From positions 44,027,167 to 44,091,166 of the forward strand of contig NC_041011.1 of the NCBI RefSeq assembly GCF_004193775.1: 64,000 nt of DNA, given 5' to 3'. Origin of the DNA: Glycine soja. Its lineage: Eukaryota; Streptophyta; Magnoliopsida; Fabales; Fabaceae. Of this stretch, positions 22,298-39,234 are shown in pieces. The stretch's first letter is position 1. Each line of letters begins with the position of its first letter. Both the position numbers and the translations under genes were made by a program. The notes beneath the pieces are model-generated. The model saw only the letters and a program-made list of their open reading frames with translations, did no database searches and was not told the DNA's origin.

Positions 22298-25200
22298 TCA
22301 ATGCCAATCTACTATTCCACCAAGTGTGGTGGATCCCACCCCCTCCCATACTTCATCACTGAAGCCCAATTCCTCATTATCAACACCTTCCATGTCGTAA
22401 TCCCACCAGCCACGGCCATTTGCATCTGCTAAAAAAAATGTAAATTGTAATATCTAAGATTTCAAATCCATCGTCTATTACACAATATATGAAAACATGT
22501 AAATCATACAGTGATTATAATGAGGTCTTGGCCTTTTGTTGCTAGTGTCATTTCCAATTTGTCCTTTTTTTGGCTTCAACTTTGATGCTCCTCCAAGAAC
22601 TACCACATTGTTTCGTGCAGTTTGGCTCTCATTTGCACCTGTGAACATATGGAATAAAGAGTGTCCAAAGAGGAAACAAAAAATGCTATGAAATGAAAAA
22701 AGAAAAACCTTCGCAGAAAAGGAGTATCATGTCTTTATATTGATCAAGAGTTCTACAGTATTTGATTGTTCAATTGGAAACATTAGTCATATTTATGTTG
22801 GCACTTGCAGTTTATTTTTTTAACTTCTGTCCATTCAATCTCAAACCTCCGTAGTAAATGGCTTCTGGATATATTTTCAGGCAAGCTATTACATCCATAT
22901 CAATTATCCAATAAGAGTAGATACCTCTGGGTGAAAAGTGAAAACTATTGTGATGAAATAGTTATGATCAAAACTCAAAATCATGCCTGCAACCAAGGCA
23001 AACGAAACAGTAGATTCCTTCACAACACCAGTCTTGGTGGGAAGCTACTGGTAAATAAAGGAGACTAGACTAGAAAAGCGACTAAAAGGGAAAAATATAC
23101 TATTCGGATAATTATTTTTCATGTCCTTACACAATGCGGTACCCTCCTCTAAATAGCCTACATAGCTGCCCACAAATAATAACAACCATCCAAGTGTGCA
23201 TCTTACTTTTAGGAAATTAAAAGAAAGACAATAACATGTAGTATAAATATCTTTAGCTCATCCAATAAAATCCTTTAACTATTTAGGTTTCTTGGCATTT
23301 CTGAACCTAACTGATCCCATCCTATTAAAGCTAGACACAGAAAAAAGCTGTTTTCGAATTAGACAGCCTTCTCAATCAGAATCAATACACAGCTGACCCT
23401 GTATTCAATATAGATATTAGAAAACAATCTTCCTCTAATCCTCTCAATATTGTATATTACCTCTGTTTCATAAATTGATGTTTAAAGTTAATACTATTAG
23501 CATTGATTAAACTTTAAAGAGTATTTAATGGATGTATTGTATTTAGACTAAAATATCTTTATTTAATCCGATTTGGTTGTGATAAATTACTATTGTAGCA
23601 ATTGCTAAATATGAGTATATGTGAAAAAAAATACTTAATAATACTTTGAATTTGTAAAATATCATAAATTTTAAAAAAAACTAAAACTAAAACATCAATA
23701 GATATTGAACAGAGGTAGTAATTCATAAATAGTCAGTCAAATTGTACCCAAAAAAATAGTCAGTCAAATAGAGGTGGTCAACTATAAAAAAGTACTTGCC
23801 AATGTCTCAGTTCAAAGCAGTGCAAAGTTAGGTTTTCACTTCTCACAAACATGGGCTAAACAAACAGAAAACTTAAGTCGCGCTACTTTGCAGAGTTCCC
23901 AAAAATTTTCCCATGACACGAACAAGGGGAAAAATGATGAAAACAGAGACCCATTGCATTGCATTGCATTGCATTGTAAATTGTATAGATATTACATAGT
24001 AAAGTTCCCAAAGGGAATGCTCGTGACACGAACAAGGGGGAAAATGATGAAATAAGAGACCCACTGCTACTTGATTTTCCAAAGATGGATTTAAAAAGGA
24101 TGTCAGTATAGATTTTAGGGAAAATAAAATTCTCCATAAATATGTTTAGAGGAAAAGAAAAAGAAAAGAATGAAAATAGCTTTTTTATAAACTAAAATAA
24201 GCTTATGCGTTAGTTAAAAAATCATCTTTATAGAGAAACTAAATATGAGAAAGCTTTTATATATTAGCTTATACATAAGCTAATTTATTAGCTTATGAAG
24301 AAACTCATTTCATTTTTTCTTATTATGTTCTTCTCCTAAAATTGTTTACGGAGAAGATTATTCAAACATACCTAGAACACATGTTGTTTATGACATCAAT
24401 AAATTCTTTTAGGCAAAGAAGCTAGTGTGCAACAACTATTCAAGAAAGGATCAGGCAATAATACTGTAATTGGAAAAATCATTTGGAAATTCCAATCAGA
24501 ATATTGAATAACAAAATAAATATAAATTGCTAATTTTAACTTCTAAGAAACACCAGGTCAAATTTGGTAGGATGGAGAAGACAAACCTTCGAAAGGAGTT
24601 TTCCTTTTATTTGACTCCTGAATATCCTCCGCAACTGAATTTTCCAATTCACCAACCTCAATTTGATCAACAAAGTCTCTTTTGTCCTCTTCAGTGTGCT
24701 TAAAGCTTTTAAAAATCACCTTATCATCACTGCCACCGTTTTTCTCTTTTTCAACTTCTTTCACAGCTCCACCCTCCTCACCTTTTAAACCCAGTGGTGA
24801 CAGAAAAGGCGTCGATTTCCCCTTAAAAAAAATTAAAGAATTTCATCACACAAAAAAAAACACTTCTTAAAACTAGAGGACACGAGCAAATTATCATTTT
24901 TTTGATGAAAAAATATTCATTCCTTGTTAGAGTCAATCTTGTTCGAGCCGGCTAAAATTACTGTATGCAACAAATGTCTCATTTCGATTATTTAACACAA
25001 CTGCATACTGAATACAGTAAACTCAAGATCCTATTTTTATTTTATTTTTTTATCCACAAATGTTAGTTTGTCAGTTTTGTTAACCACAGGGGCCAACCTT
25101 ATATCTCATAAACTTGAGACTATTGATTAAGCTAGAACAATTTATATCAGTTCATCCGGTGCTCGATGGTACAAATCATTGGTTGACGATATAATTTTAC

Positions 25201-25554
25201 CATTTCATTTTAATAAACGGAAATAAAATTATTAAACAAAAAAAGGGAGGAAAATGATAGAAAGAAATTACCGGAACTGTTTGAGGAGATTTTTGCGGCT
25301 TGAGGGTGAGGAAGTGCGAAAGCGAGTGATGCGCGGTTTCGCTCTTGCGTGAAGCTTGATTTCTCTCGTTTCCTTCAGAACTGGTTCCAGCAAAAAAGCG
25401 TCATCATAAATCAATCGATTTTATTTTTTTTTAAGTTAAGGAATTATGGAACAGAGCTGACTTACGGAGGATTGCGTGGTGGAAGATTGCGGAACGTTGA
25501 AGCAATGGTTCGCTGCCCGAAAACCCTAATCGGTGTTTGGTTTTTTGAGTTCAT
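22298..25554 (-). CDS. Plant protein of unknown function with conserved Trp/Asp-rich C-terminus, complete
   Basis: Five exons join in frame to 229 residues: 25466-25554, 25272-25380, 24587-24821, 22510-22638 and 22298-22425, with stop TGA at 22298-22300. I do not recognise the family. The N-terminus is basic (MNSKNQTPIRVFGQRT). The middle is low-complexity and charged (Glu/Lys-rich around EKEKNGGSDDKV), with basic patches KLKPKKGQ and SNKRPRPHYNH. The C-terminus looks conserved: GRGWWDYDMEGVDNEELGF, then EVWEGVGSTTLGGI, which could be a short interaction motif. No signal peptide or membrane segment is seen. Composition suggests a disordered, possibly nuclear protein; that is inference. The last intron ends in a tandem acceptor TAGCAG, allowing ...NH-Y-ANG or ...NH-SD-ANG. 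Intron 3 (1948 bp) hosts a Stowaway-like MITE and other repeats. Confidence 0.72.
23460..23715. mobile_element. Stowaway-like MITE (Tc1/mariner type)
   Basis: A 256-bp element with ends CCTCTGTTTCATAAATTGATG and the inverse of ATCAATAGATATTGAACAGAGG, flanked by TA on both sides (23458-23459 and 23716-23717). These are the terminal sequence style and dinucleotide target duplication of Stowaway elements. It lies in intron 3 of the unknown gene. Confidence 0.75.
23895..24063. repeat. Duplicated approx. 60-bp segment with (CATTG)5 between copies
   Basis: GTTCCCAAA...TGACACGAACAAGGGG.AAAATGATGAAA..AGAGACCCA occurs at about 23895-23953 and 24004-24063. Five CATTG units lie at 23952-23976, right after the first copy. 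It is in intron 3 of the unknown gene. Confidence 0.85.
24170..24375. repeat. Foldback MITE-like repeat, copy 2
   Basis: Rich in AAGCTTAT/ATAAGCTAAT words, ending GGAGAAGATTATTCAAACATACC. It resembles the blocks at 16901-17137 and 43010-43262. Confidence 0.5.
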
Positions 25555-27244
25555 TGCATTCGTGATTTGAGTGAAACGACCAGAACACAGGAATTTCAAT
25601 TCGTTTTTCTTTTCTTTTCAAATGAAAGGGACGAGTAACTGAGTAAGAGTGAGTGTTGGTGTTTTAGTATCAGTGTTTGTTTGTGTGACACTCGTGAAAG
25701 TTTTTCCGGGAAAGGGGAAAAGGTTTTGTTTAGTTTTGTGAAATTCAAAATTCTTTCTTTCCGCGCCAAAAAAAAAGTGGGCTTAGTATTTGGATTTTGG
25801 ACCATAACTTCCTCGAATAGCCCATACGCAGAAGAAATAGTAAGATTTTAGTCTTACTTTTTTTTTTCTTCAAAAACAATTAAATAGTAAACAATAAGAT
25901 ATATAATGTCATACTAAAAATAATTAAAAATATCAAATATCTCACCTATAAGTTATTATCTAATTAATAACTTCATATGTGTTTAAATATGAATTATTGA
26001 AATTATATTTACACGACTTGATAGTTATACTATAGGTATACTTAGATTGTTTTTTTCGTCCTTATGTGTTTCGTTGATGTTTTCCCTTTTTTTTTATTCT
26101 TGCTCCTTTTTTAGTGATATTTAGGTGTGTTGCAAATGATGGTTAGTGCCAGAAATGTCAACTATGTTAGGATGCCTGATTCTATTATGATGCTTTTGCA
26201 TGTATTTTTGCTTCAAAAATAATATTATATTTATAGTATATCTTTATTCAAATAATTACCAAAAAAATTAATTGAATATATTTTATAAATAAGTATAAGT
26301 TGTGCTATAATTTTTTAAATATATATATATATAATATAAATATGACTTATATCATAAATTTATAAATAAAAATATGTATATGTATAAGTTTAATTTGGAT
26401 TAAATAAATTAGTTTTTAAAATCAAATATAATATTCAATTAATTTAATGCAAAATTTTAATTTTTTTCAATTATTTTAATTTTTTATTTAAAAAAAATTC
26501 ATTGAATTGAATAAGATTATCAACACTTATTTATTACATTTTTTATCTTCTTATTTTTTTAAAAAGAGTAGAACACTCGTTGTCCTCTCTCTTAAACAAA
26601 AAAATACATACATACAATAAAGTGACACAAGATTGTAACATAAAAATATGATGTTGAATGACTACAAGAATCTCAAATATTCATTCAATGAAACATTATA
26701 AAATGGTAGGTGGATACAGATTTCTCTTTAAATTTCACCTATATTATTCGAATTTGAGTATGATAATTTAAGCTAAGAATATTTTTGAATGAATTTTAAC
26801 TTTGATGTAATTTTTAAACTTGAACTCAATAAGATAAAACAATTCATTTCTAGTTGATCTACTCGTTCAGTAATTCAATCAACACATTTTATTTTTGTTT
26901 ACTTTCTAAGTCGATTCTTTTAATTTAGACTTTATTTGGTTAGGCTGAAAATGAGTTATGCATAGTGTCATTCATCAACTTTTCTTATAAAAAAATGTTG
27001 GACGAAAAGATTCTAGACATTATGCATGGAGATTATTGGCACGTATATGTATTTGTTTGGTATTTACATTCCCTTTTATTTATTTGCAACAGTGAATGCA
27101 TAAAGAGAGATATTCATCCAACTATCCAAGAAAAATTTGGTATGCAATGAGGAACTTTTAAGGATACTTCATTTTGTGTGCTGAAACTCTTTCGGCCTCC
27201 ATTAGTAGAGCAGTGGAGATGAACTCTATTAATGGTCTGAAGAT
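25555..27244. other. Intergenic region, no gene seen
   Basis: The first 250 bases are probably the promoter and 5'UTR of the unknown leftward gene. The rest is AT-rich. The short ORF at 26965-27150 has no recognisable family and overlaps the start of a decayed element. Confidence 0.5.
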
Positions 27245-27575
27245 TTGCCCTAGCGCACCTATGATTACCCATCTTTTTTTTTTGCAGATGATAGCATGAT
27301 GTTCTGTAGATCAACTCAAGAGGAAGCTTCTTAGTTGGCATCCATTATAAAGGATTGAGTCAGCTTCAGGTCAGAGGATAAATTTGCACAAATTTGAACT
27401 TTCCTGTAGCCGAAATGTGCTTAGTAATCACATTAATGAACTTGAAATGATTCTGAAGGTAAAGGCAATGGAAAAGCAAGGAAAATACATTGGTTTACCA
27501 GCTCTGGTTGGCAGATCCAAGACTCAGATTTTTCATTTTGTGCGTGAAAGGGTGTGGAAAAAGCTCAAAGGATGA
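27245..27575 (+). pseudogene. LINE reverse transcriptase fragment, broken
   Basis: Translation shows FFADDSMMFCRSTQEEAS (about 27282-27330), the catalytic FADD motif of a plant LINE reverse transcriptase. Stops and a frameshift follow. After them SGQRINLHKFELS and EKQGKYIGLPALVGRSK (to 27572) continue the usual RT C-terminal part. At least three in-frame stops and one frame change show it is dead. It is cut off sharply before the LTR-like block. Confidence 0.85.
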
Positions 27576-27586
27576 AATGAGAATGT

Positions 27587-27850
27587 GTTGTACTATTAGA
27601 GTATTATAAGGAGATGCAGTTATTCAACTGCAGTTTCCTCTAGCTTCTAGTGGAAGCTAGTTAGACACTTCTAGTAGAAGCTAGTCAATTATAAGTAGTT
27701 AGTTAGTTGTTAGCCAATTTTGTTAGAGACTAACATAATTGTCTATATATATTGTTCGTAAACCTCAAGTTCATTGAGTTAATAAATGATATTTTACTTC
27801 TTCATTTTCTTTCTCTCTCTCCTAATTCTTTTAGTCTAGAAACTGTATGA
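27587..27850 (+). mobile_element. LTR-like segment, apparently + oriented
   Basis: It begins TGTTGTACTATTAG right after the LINE fragment. It contains a TATA-like TCTATATATATTG (about 27741-27754), a polyadenylation-like AATAAATG near 27780, and a pyrimidine-rich end (CTTTCTCTCTCTCC). GGCATCAGAGC follows at 27852-27862, one base off the GTATCAGAGC core of the copia tRNA-Met primer site. This orientation is opposite to the copia coding remains next to it. Alternatively it is the 3' LTR of that element read backwards. Confidence 0.4.
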
Positions 27851-30814
27851 AGGCATCAGAGCTTGAATCCACACTTCAATTGTGGCTTGTGTTAGGCTTT
27901 GATACTCAGCCTCAGTACTTGATCTTGCAATAATCTATTGTTTCTTAGACCACCAAGATATAAGATTAGGGCCAAAATAAATAGCAGCTCCTAAAGTAGA
28001 TTTGTGATCATCAAGTTCAGAAGCCCAGTCTGCATCACAAAGGGCCTTAATGGGAACGGGAATTCCAGGAGTAGCAACTTTGAGAAGTAAGCCATGGTGT
28101 AAAGAGCCTTTGAGATACCTAAGAATTCTTTTCACTGTTGTCCAGTGAGATTCAAGAGGGTTGCCCATGAATTGACAAACTTTGTTTACAACAACTTAGT
28201 TCAGGTCTGGTTATAGTGGAGTATTGAAGAACTTCAACTACTGATCTATAAAAGGTAGGATCTGAGAAGAGGCATGCTCATGTTTTAGTAAGCTTGCATC
28301 CAAAAACCATTGGGAAGCAATAGGTTGAGCCTCAAACCATTTTAGTTTTCCATAGGAAATCTCTTATATATATGCCTAAAGTTAGAAGAATAGAGCCATC
28401 AGTTAGGGTCTTGACTTCAATTCCCAAAAATTATTTAGTTTCCTAAGTTGTTTAAGGGAAACATTAGAGTGAACTGCTGGACTAAATTGACAGAACTGCC
28501 AATAATTATATTATCATCAACATACACCAAAACATAGATGATATAAGTGGTATCTTTGAAGACAAAAAAAGATGGATCACACTTGCTTGCAGAAAAGCCA
28601 AGATGCAAGAGTGTAGATTTTATTCTATAAAACCACTGTCTTGGTGCTTATTTAAGCTCATATAGAGCCTTATTCAATTTACAAACAAGAAAAAGATCGG
28701 GACTTTCAAATCTAGAGGGTTGCTGCATATAAATGGTTTCCTCATTTAAGAAGGCATTGTTAACATCAAGTTTAAAAAGTTCCAACTTGTTGGTTAGGGC
28801 CAAGGTAAGAATCAACCTTACTATAACAGGTTTAATAACATGGGAAAATGTTTTAGTGAAATCAGAACCAGCCACTTGATGAAATCCTTTTGCTACCAGT
28901 CTAGCTTTGTATTTATTAGTAGTTCTATCTGCATTTTCTTTGACCCTAAACACCCATTTTCACCGCACTATTTTCCTATTGGGTGGAAGAGAAACCAAAT
29001 CCCAGGTATTGTTATTCATCAGTGCCTCATATTCTTGTTTCATTGCACTTAACCATTTTGAATCAGCCAAAGTCTACTTCACAGATTTGGGTTCACAGTG
29101 AGCAAGTAACAAGTTTGGATTAAGTCTTGGTAAATAAATTCCAAACTTTGATCTGGTCTGCAGAGGATAAGAATTAACTGTAGGAACAATCTCCAATGCT
29201 GCACTGTGAGATACTTCAAAGGTAGACAAATCTAATGACTAAGGAGAATTGTCTTGCACAGAAGTGGATTCAGCATCAATAGTAGGACTAGGAACCTCAG
29301 ATGCCACAGTAAAACTAGACTCGGCATGGACAAAACAACTAGGGTCGGAATTTGAATCAGTTTTAGGATTAACAGAAGTAGGACTAGCAACAGAACTGCT
29401 AAAGGGGGAAAAAAGAAGAAATAGGTTGAGGAACAATAGGGATGGAAAGAATAAAAGAGATGGGGTTATTAAAATGTGAATCAGACTTAGAGGAAAATAA
29501 GAGCAGATCTAAATAAGGAAATTTGACTTCATTGAAAACAACATCCTTAGAGATAAAGAGTTTGCCGATAGGAGAAAGACATTTGTAACCCTTATGAGAT
29601 GTGGAATACCCGAGAAAAGCACACTCCCGATACTTAAATTCAAGCTTGTGATGATTGTAAGGTTTAAGGAAAGGGAAACAAGAGCAACCACAGGCTTTAA
29701 GAAAGCTATAATCTAAATTTTTGTTAAACAAGACAATATAGGGGACATTAAAATGCAAAAAAGCAACAGGCAATCTATTTATCAAGTATATTGTTGTAGT
29801 GAAGGAAAAATCCCAGAACTTGAGAGTCAGGGAAGCTTGTTTAAGAAGAGTGAGTCCTAATTCCACAATATGTTTGTGTTTCCTTTCAACTACACCATTT
29901 TGGTGATGAGTGAGAGGACAAATCAATCTGACTGATACCTTGGCTTGCTAAAAAATTAGGGAGCAGTCTGAACTCCCCTCCCCAATCTGTATGAACACTC
30001 TTAATTTTGGAGTTAAATTAAAGTTCAACCATTAGCTTGAACTGTTGAAAAATGGTGAAGGTTTCTGATTTATGTTTAAGCAAATAGATCCAGGTGAACC
30101 TAGAATAGGTATAAACAAAGGTTATGTAATACTAAAATCCATTTTTAGAAGGAATGTGGGCAAGACCTTATAGATCACTATATATTAGTTCCAAAGGTTT
30201 ATTATAAATTGTTTCAGATAGTGAGGCAGGTAAGTAATCAGTGAGATTTACCAACACAATAAGCAATACAAAGTTAAAACACATTTTTATTAGAGATTGG
30301 TATCTTACAATGATTAAGAACAAGTCTCAAAACATTAGAACTAAGATGACCTAGTCTAAGGTGTAAAGAGTTTGAGAGCCTATGCTAGTACATGCACTAT
30401 CAACAAAAGTGTTTTTTTTATAGCAGAATTGAGAGTATTTACATAAGAACAAACATTGGTTACAAAAATTGAAACAAAGCAAGAGGCTGAACTGGTAGGA
30501 ATTGAGCCTTGGAGACAAAGATTAGGGAAGACATATAAACCATCAGGTCCAGGTAAGCCTTTAAGCAAGATCTCATTAACTCCCTGTGATTTGACAAAAC
30601 AATAATTAGGATGAAATTCAAAATATACACCATTGTCTAGAGCAAATTTACTGACATAATATTTTGTTATAGTAGGCACATGAAGCAGCTGATTCAAGGA
30701 CAAAGACAATTTAGAATTAATAGGAGAAATAAAAGTGGAAGAACTAGTGGAATGAATGGGCAAACCTTGTCCATTACCAATATAAATTTGGTCTGGACCT
30801 TGATATAGCTCCAT
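27850..30814 (-). pseudogene. Ty1/copia polyprotein remnant, many breaks
   Basis: Minus-strand pieces appear in the order expected for a copia element. They are a pre-integrase stretch (PDQIYIGNGQGLPIHS, 30773-30814 side), an integrase with HHQNGVVERKHKHIVELG (29860-29926), and a reverse transcriptase piece with KARLVAKGFHQ and FKLDVNNAFLN (28648-28953). Last comes RNase H with ILRYLKGSLHHG, KALCDADWASELDDHKST (27935-28168) and RSSTEAEYQSL (about 27895). Frames change and stops interrupt between blocks. Gag and protease are missing. The homology stops abruptly at about 30808. Confidence 0.9.
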
Positions 30815-31812
30815 GTAGAGCTTGTAGGCCTTGAATCTTCTTCATCAATGGAATCTTTTGCTTCTTGAAGATGAATGACAACAAAATGGAAAAGGAATAA
30901 AGATGATCAAAGACGCCACTTCAAGGAGAAGATGAGTCAAGAAGAAACTCACCACCATAGGAAGCCATAAATAAGAATTTGAAGGTAGGAGAAGATTAGT
31001 GAAGGGCGAAGGAGAGAAGGAGCACGAAATTTTGTGCCTTAAATGAGATCTTTGAAGTTTAATTCTCAAATGATCAAAGTTCAAAATATACACACACATG
31101 ACCTCTAATTATAGCCTAAGTGTCACACAAAATTGGAGGAAAATTTGAATTTCTATTCAAATTTTACTTGAATTTGTGGAACCAAATTTTGGAGTCAAAA
31201 TTTCACTAATTATGATTAGTGAATTTTGTAGCTATACTTTAGCCCACTAATCCAAGATCAATTCCGAAATTCTCCACTAAGTGTACTTAGGTGTTATGAA
31301 GCATGTAAATCATGAATGACATGCACAAAGTGTGACTATATGATGTGACAAAGAGATGTAACAACCAAATGCTCATCTCTCCCTCTAAAATTTAATTGGA
31401 TTGAATTTCTCTCAATTCAATTAAATTTATTTTCCAATACACACATCAAATATTCACTTAATGCATGTGAAATTACAAAATTACTCATAATACAAAATCT
31501 AGTCTAGGTGTCCTAAAATACAAGGACTAAAAAATCTTACATTTCTAGAGTACCTTACTTACATTATAGAACCCTAAATACAAGATCCAAAAATAATGAA
31601 ACTTTAATTTAATATTTACAAAAATAAGTGAACTCATACTTAGCTGGAGCTTCTTTTCTTTTGCCTTTTGTGTTTGAGGCTCAAAATGAGGAAGCTCTAG
31701 CTTTTTGGTGGTGTATAAAAATGGGTTTTCACATATGTTTCCAAAGAGTGGTTCATGAGACTGATTATCAAAGTCTCTTTCACGCTTGAAGGAATAGACC
31801 AAAGCAACCTTT
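30815..31812. other. Non-coding, probably repeat-derived
   Basis: About 1 kb that replaces the expected 5' part of the copia element. It is AT-rich, with words such as AATTCAATTAAATTTA, TCTCTCCCTCTAAA and several AAATTTTG blocks, and no credible ORF. It looks like part of another retroelement but cannot be assigned. Confidence 0.4.
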
Positions 31813-31816
31813 AACG

Positions 31817-32599
31817 TACTTTGATGGTGTCATTGAGGATTGTGCTTTCGCCTTCATGGGAAAGGATGGCAAAATGGGTTGGCATTACCTATTTTGGCCC
31901 GGTCTGCCACTAGTCTACCAAAAATAAGGTGGGATGAGTCGGTCCGCTTAGACTTAATAGGTTGGACATTCTGATCTGTCTTGCTTGAAGGTGGGCTAAT
32001 AAGCTAATTCATCCTTTAAAAAAATAAAAATTCTTAAAAAATAATTGACACACAAAATAATAATAATCTTCAATGATAATTAATAATAACAAGTCTATCA
32101 AGTAGGTAAATCACAACACAAAATCATAAACTCTAAAACTGATTTTAAAATCTTAAATAATGCAAAGTAATTAAATACAAACCAAACTAAAATATCCTTC
32201 CTATCATTTTTTTTTAATAATCTCATATATTAATATAATTATTTTAAAAAAATTAATATTGTGGGCTGACAAGCCAAACTGTCCCATCTCTGACCTAATG
32301 GATTAACATGTTAAACAGGATGAATCACGACAGATTGGTGGGCTAAGATTTCCATACCGTCCCATCAAATTGATAACGGACTAGCTGACCCGCTGGCCTG
32401 GTCCGATTTTCCATCCCTATTCACGGGCCCCCACAACCCTTGTTTGACTTGGACCAAACGAAGTGCCAATGCAGTAGCTCGTAGCTTTGCTCATTTAGCT
32501 TTTGTTTATCTTGAAAAATTCTGGCTAGAGGATGCCCCTTTTCAAGTGGCTACCTTCATCAACAAAGATGTAATGTTGTTATCTACTAATAGCAAATGA
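31817..32599 (+). pseudogene. RNase H-like (RVT_3) fragment interrupted by a MITE
   Basis: Left of the insert, 31817-31860 reads YFDGVIEDCAFAFMG. Right of it, 32420-32599 reads FTGPHN..LTWTKRSANAVARS, then FAHLAFVYLEKFWLEDAPFQ and a stop. The R.ANAVAHSLA-type motif plus FWLED is typical of plant RNase H-like domains derived from non-LTR elements. Only the C-terminal part is present, and it is split by the hAT-like MITE at 31861-32419. Confidence 0.65.
31861..32419. mobile_element. hAT-like MITE, 559 bp
   Basis: The terminal inverted repeats are imperfect: AAAGGATGGCAAAATGGG on the left and TAGGGATGGAAAATCGG read inward from the right. The flanks TTCATGGG (31853-31860) and TTCACGGG (32420-32427) form an 8-bp target duplication with one mismatch, as expected for hAT. 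The interior has no ORF. Removing it rejoins the two halves of the RNase H-like fragment. Confidence 0.75.
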
Positions 32600-32674
32600 A
32601 TTTCTCAGCTTTAACCTAAAATAAAAAAGGATACTCGTACACAAAGGGTTGATACCAAAGAAAATATAAAGAAA

Positions 32675-32998
32675 AGTCTTAATTGTTAAATTTACCTCCA
32701 AATCTTTATTATTTTATAAATTTTACCACTCAAATTTTATTTTTGTGAATTTTATTCCCAAACTTTCATGATTTTTGATTCTACGATCCATTTTTTTTTT
32801 TACTAATTTTGCCATCCAACCTTCAATAATTCATATATTTTATCATTTAATTTTTTTTTGTGTATTTTATTATCGAGCTGTTACAAAACAACATAGTTTT
32901 TTTATCTTTAACTTTTTTTTGACATGTTAAAATTAAAAACTTGAATGATAAAAATTATAAAATTTAAACTTAGGTGGTAAATTTTTTAATTAAACCTA
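32675..32998. repeat. Foldback MITE-like repeat
   Basis: TAATTGTTAAATTTACCTCC on the left mirrors GGTGGTAAATTTTTTAATTAA on the right, giving a long AT-rich foldback of about 320 bp just downstream of the kinase gene. Confidence 0.6.
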
Positions 32999-33141
32999 AA
33001 TAAAAAGGATTTTACTCATTTTCAGCTTATGCCTTTAACACCACGGTTTCTGTACAAACAATGCTAGCCAACTTGAACAATTGTTTTCATCTTTCTTTTG
33101 TATTTGCATACATTAATTTACAAGAAAAAAAAATGTAAGTT

Positions 33142-39234
<6,093 letters not shown>

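Noticed and set aside
26965..27150. 61-codon ORF as a small gene
   Set aside because: No family resemblance, no splice or promoter context, and it abuts a decayed LINE.
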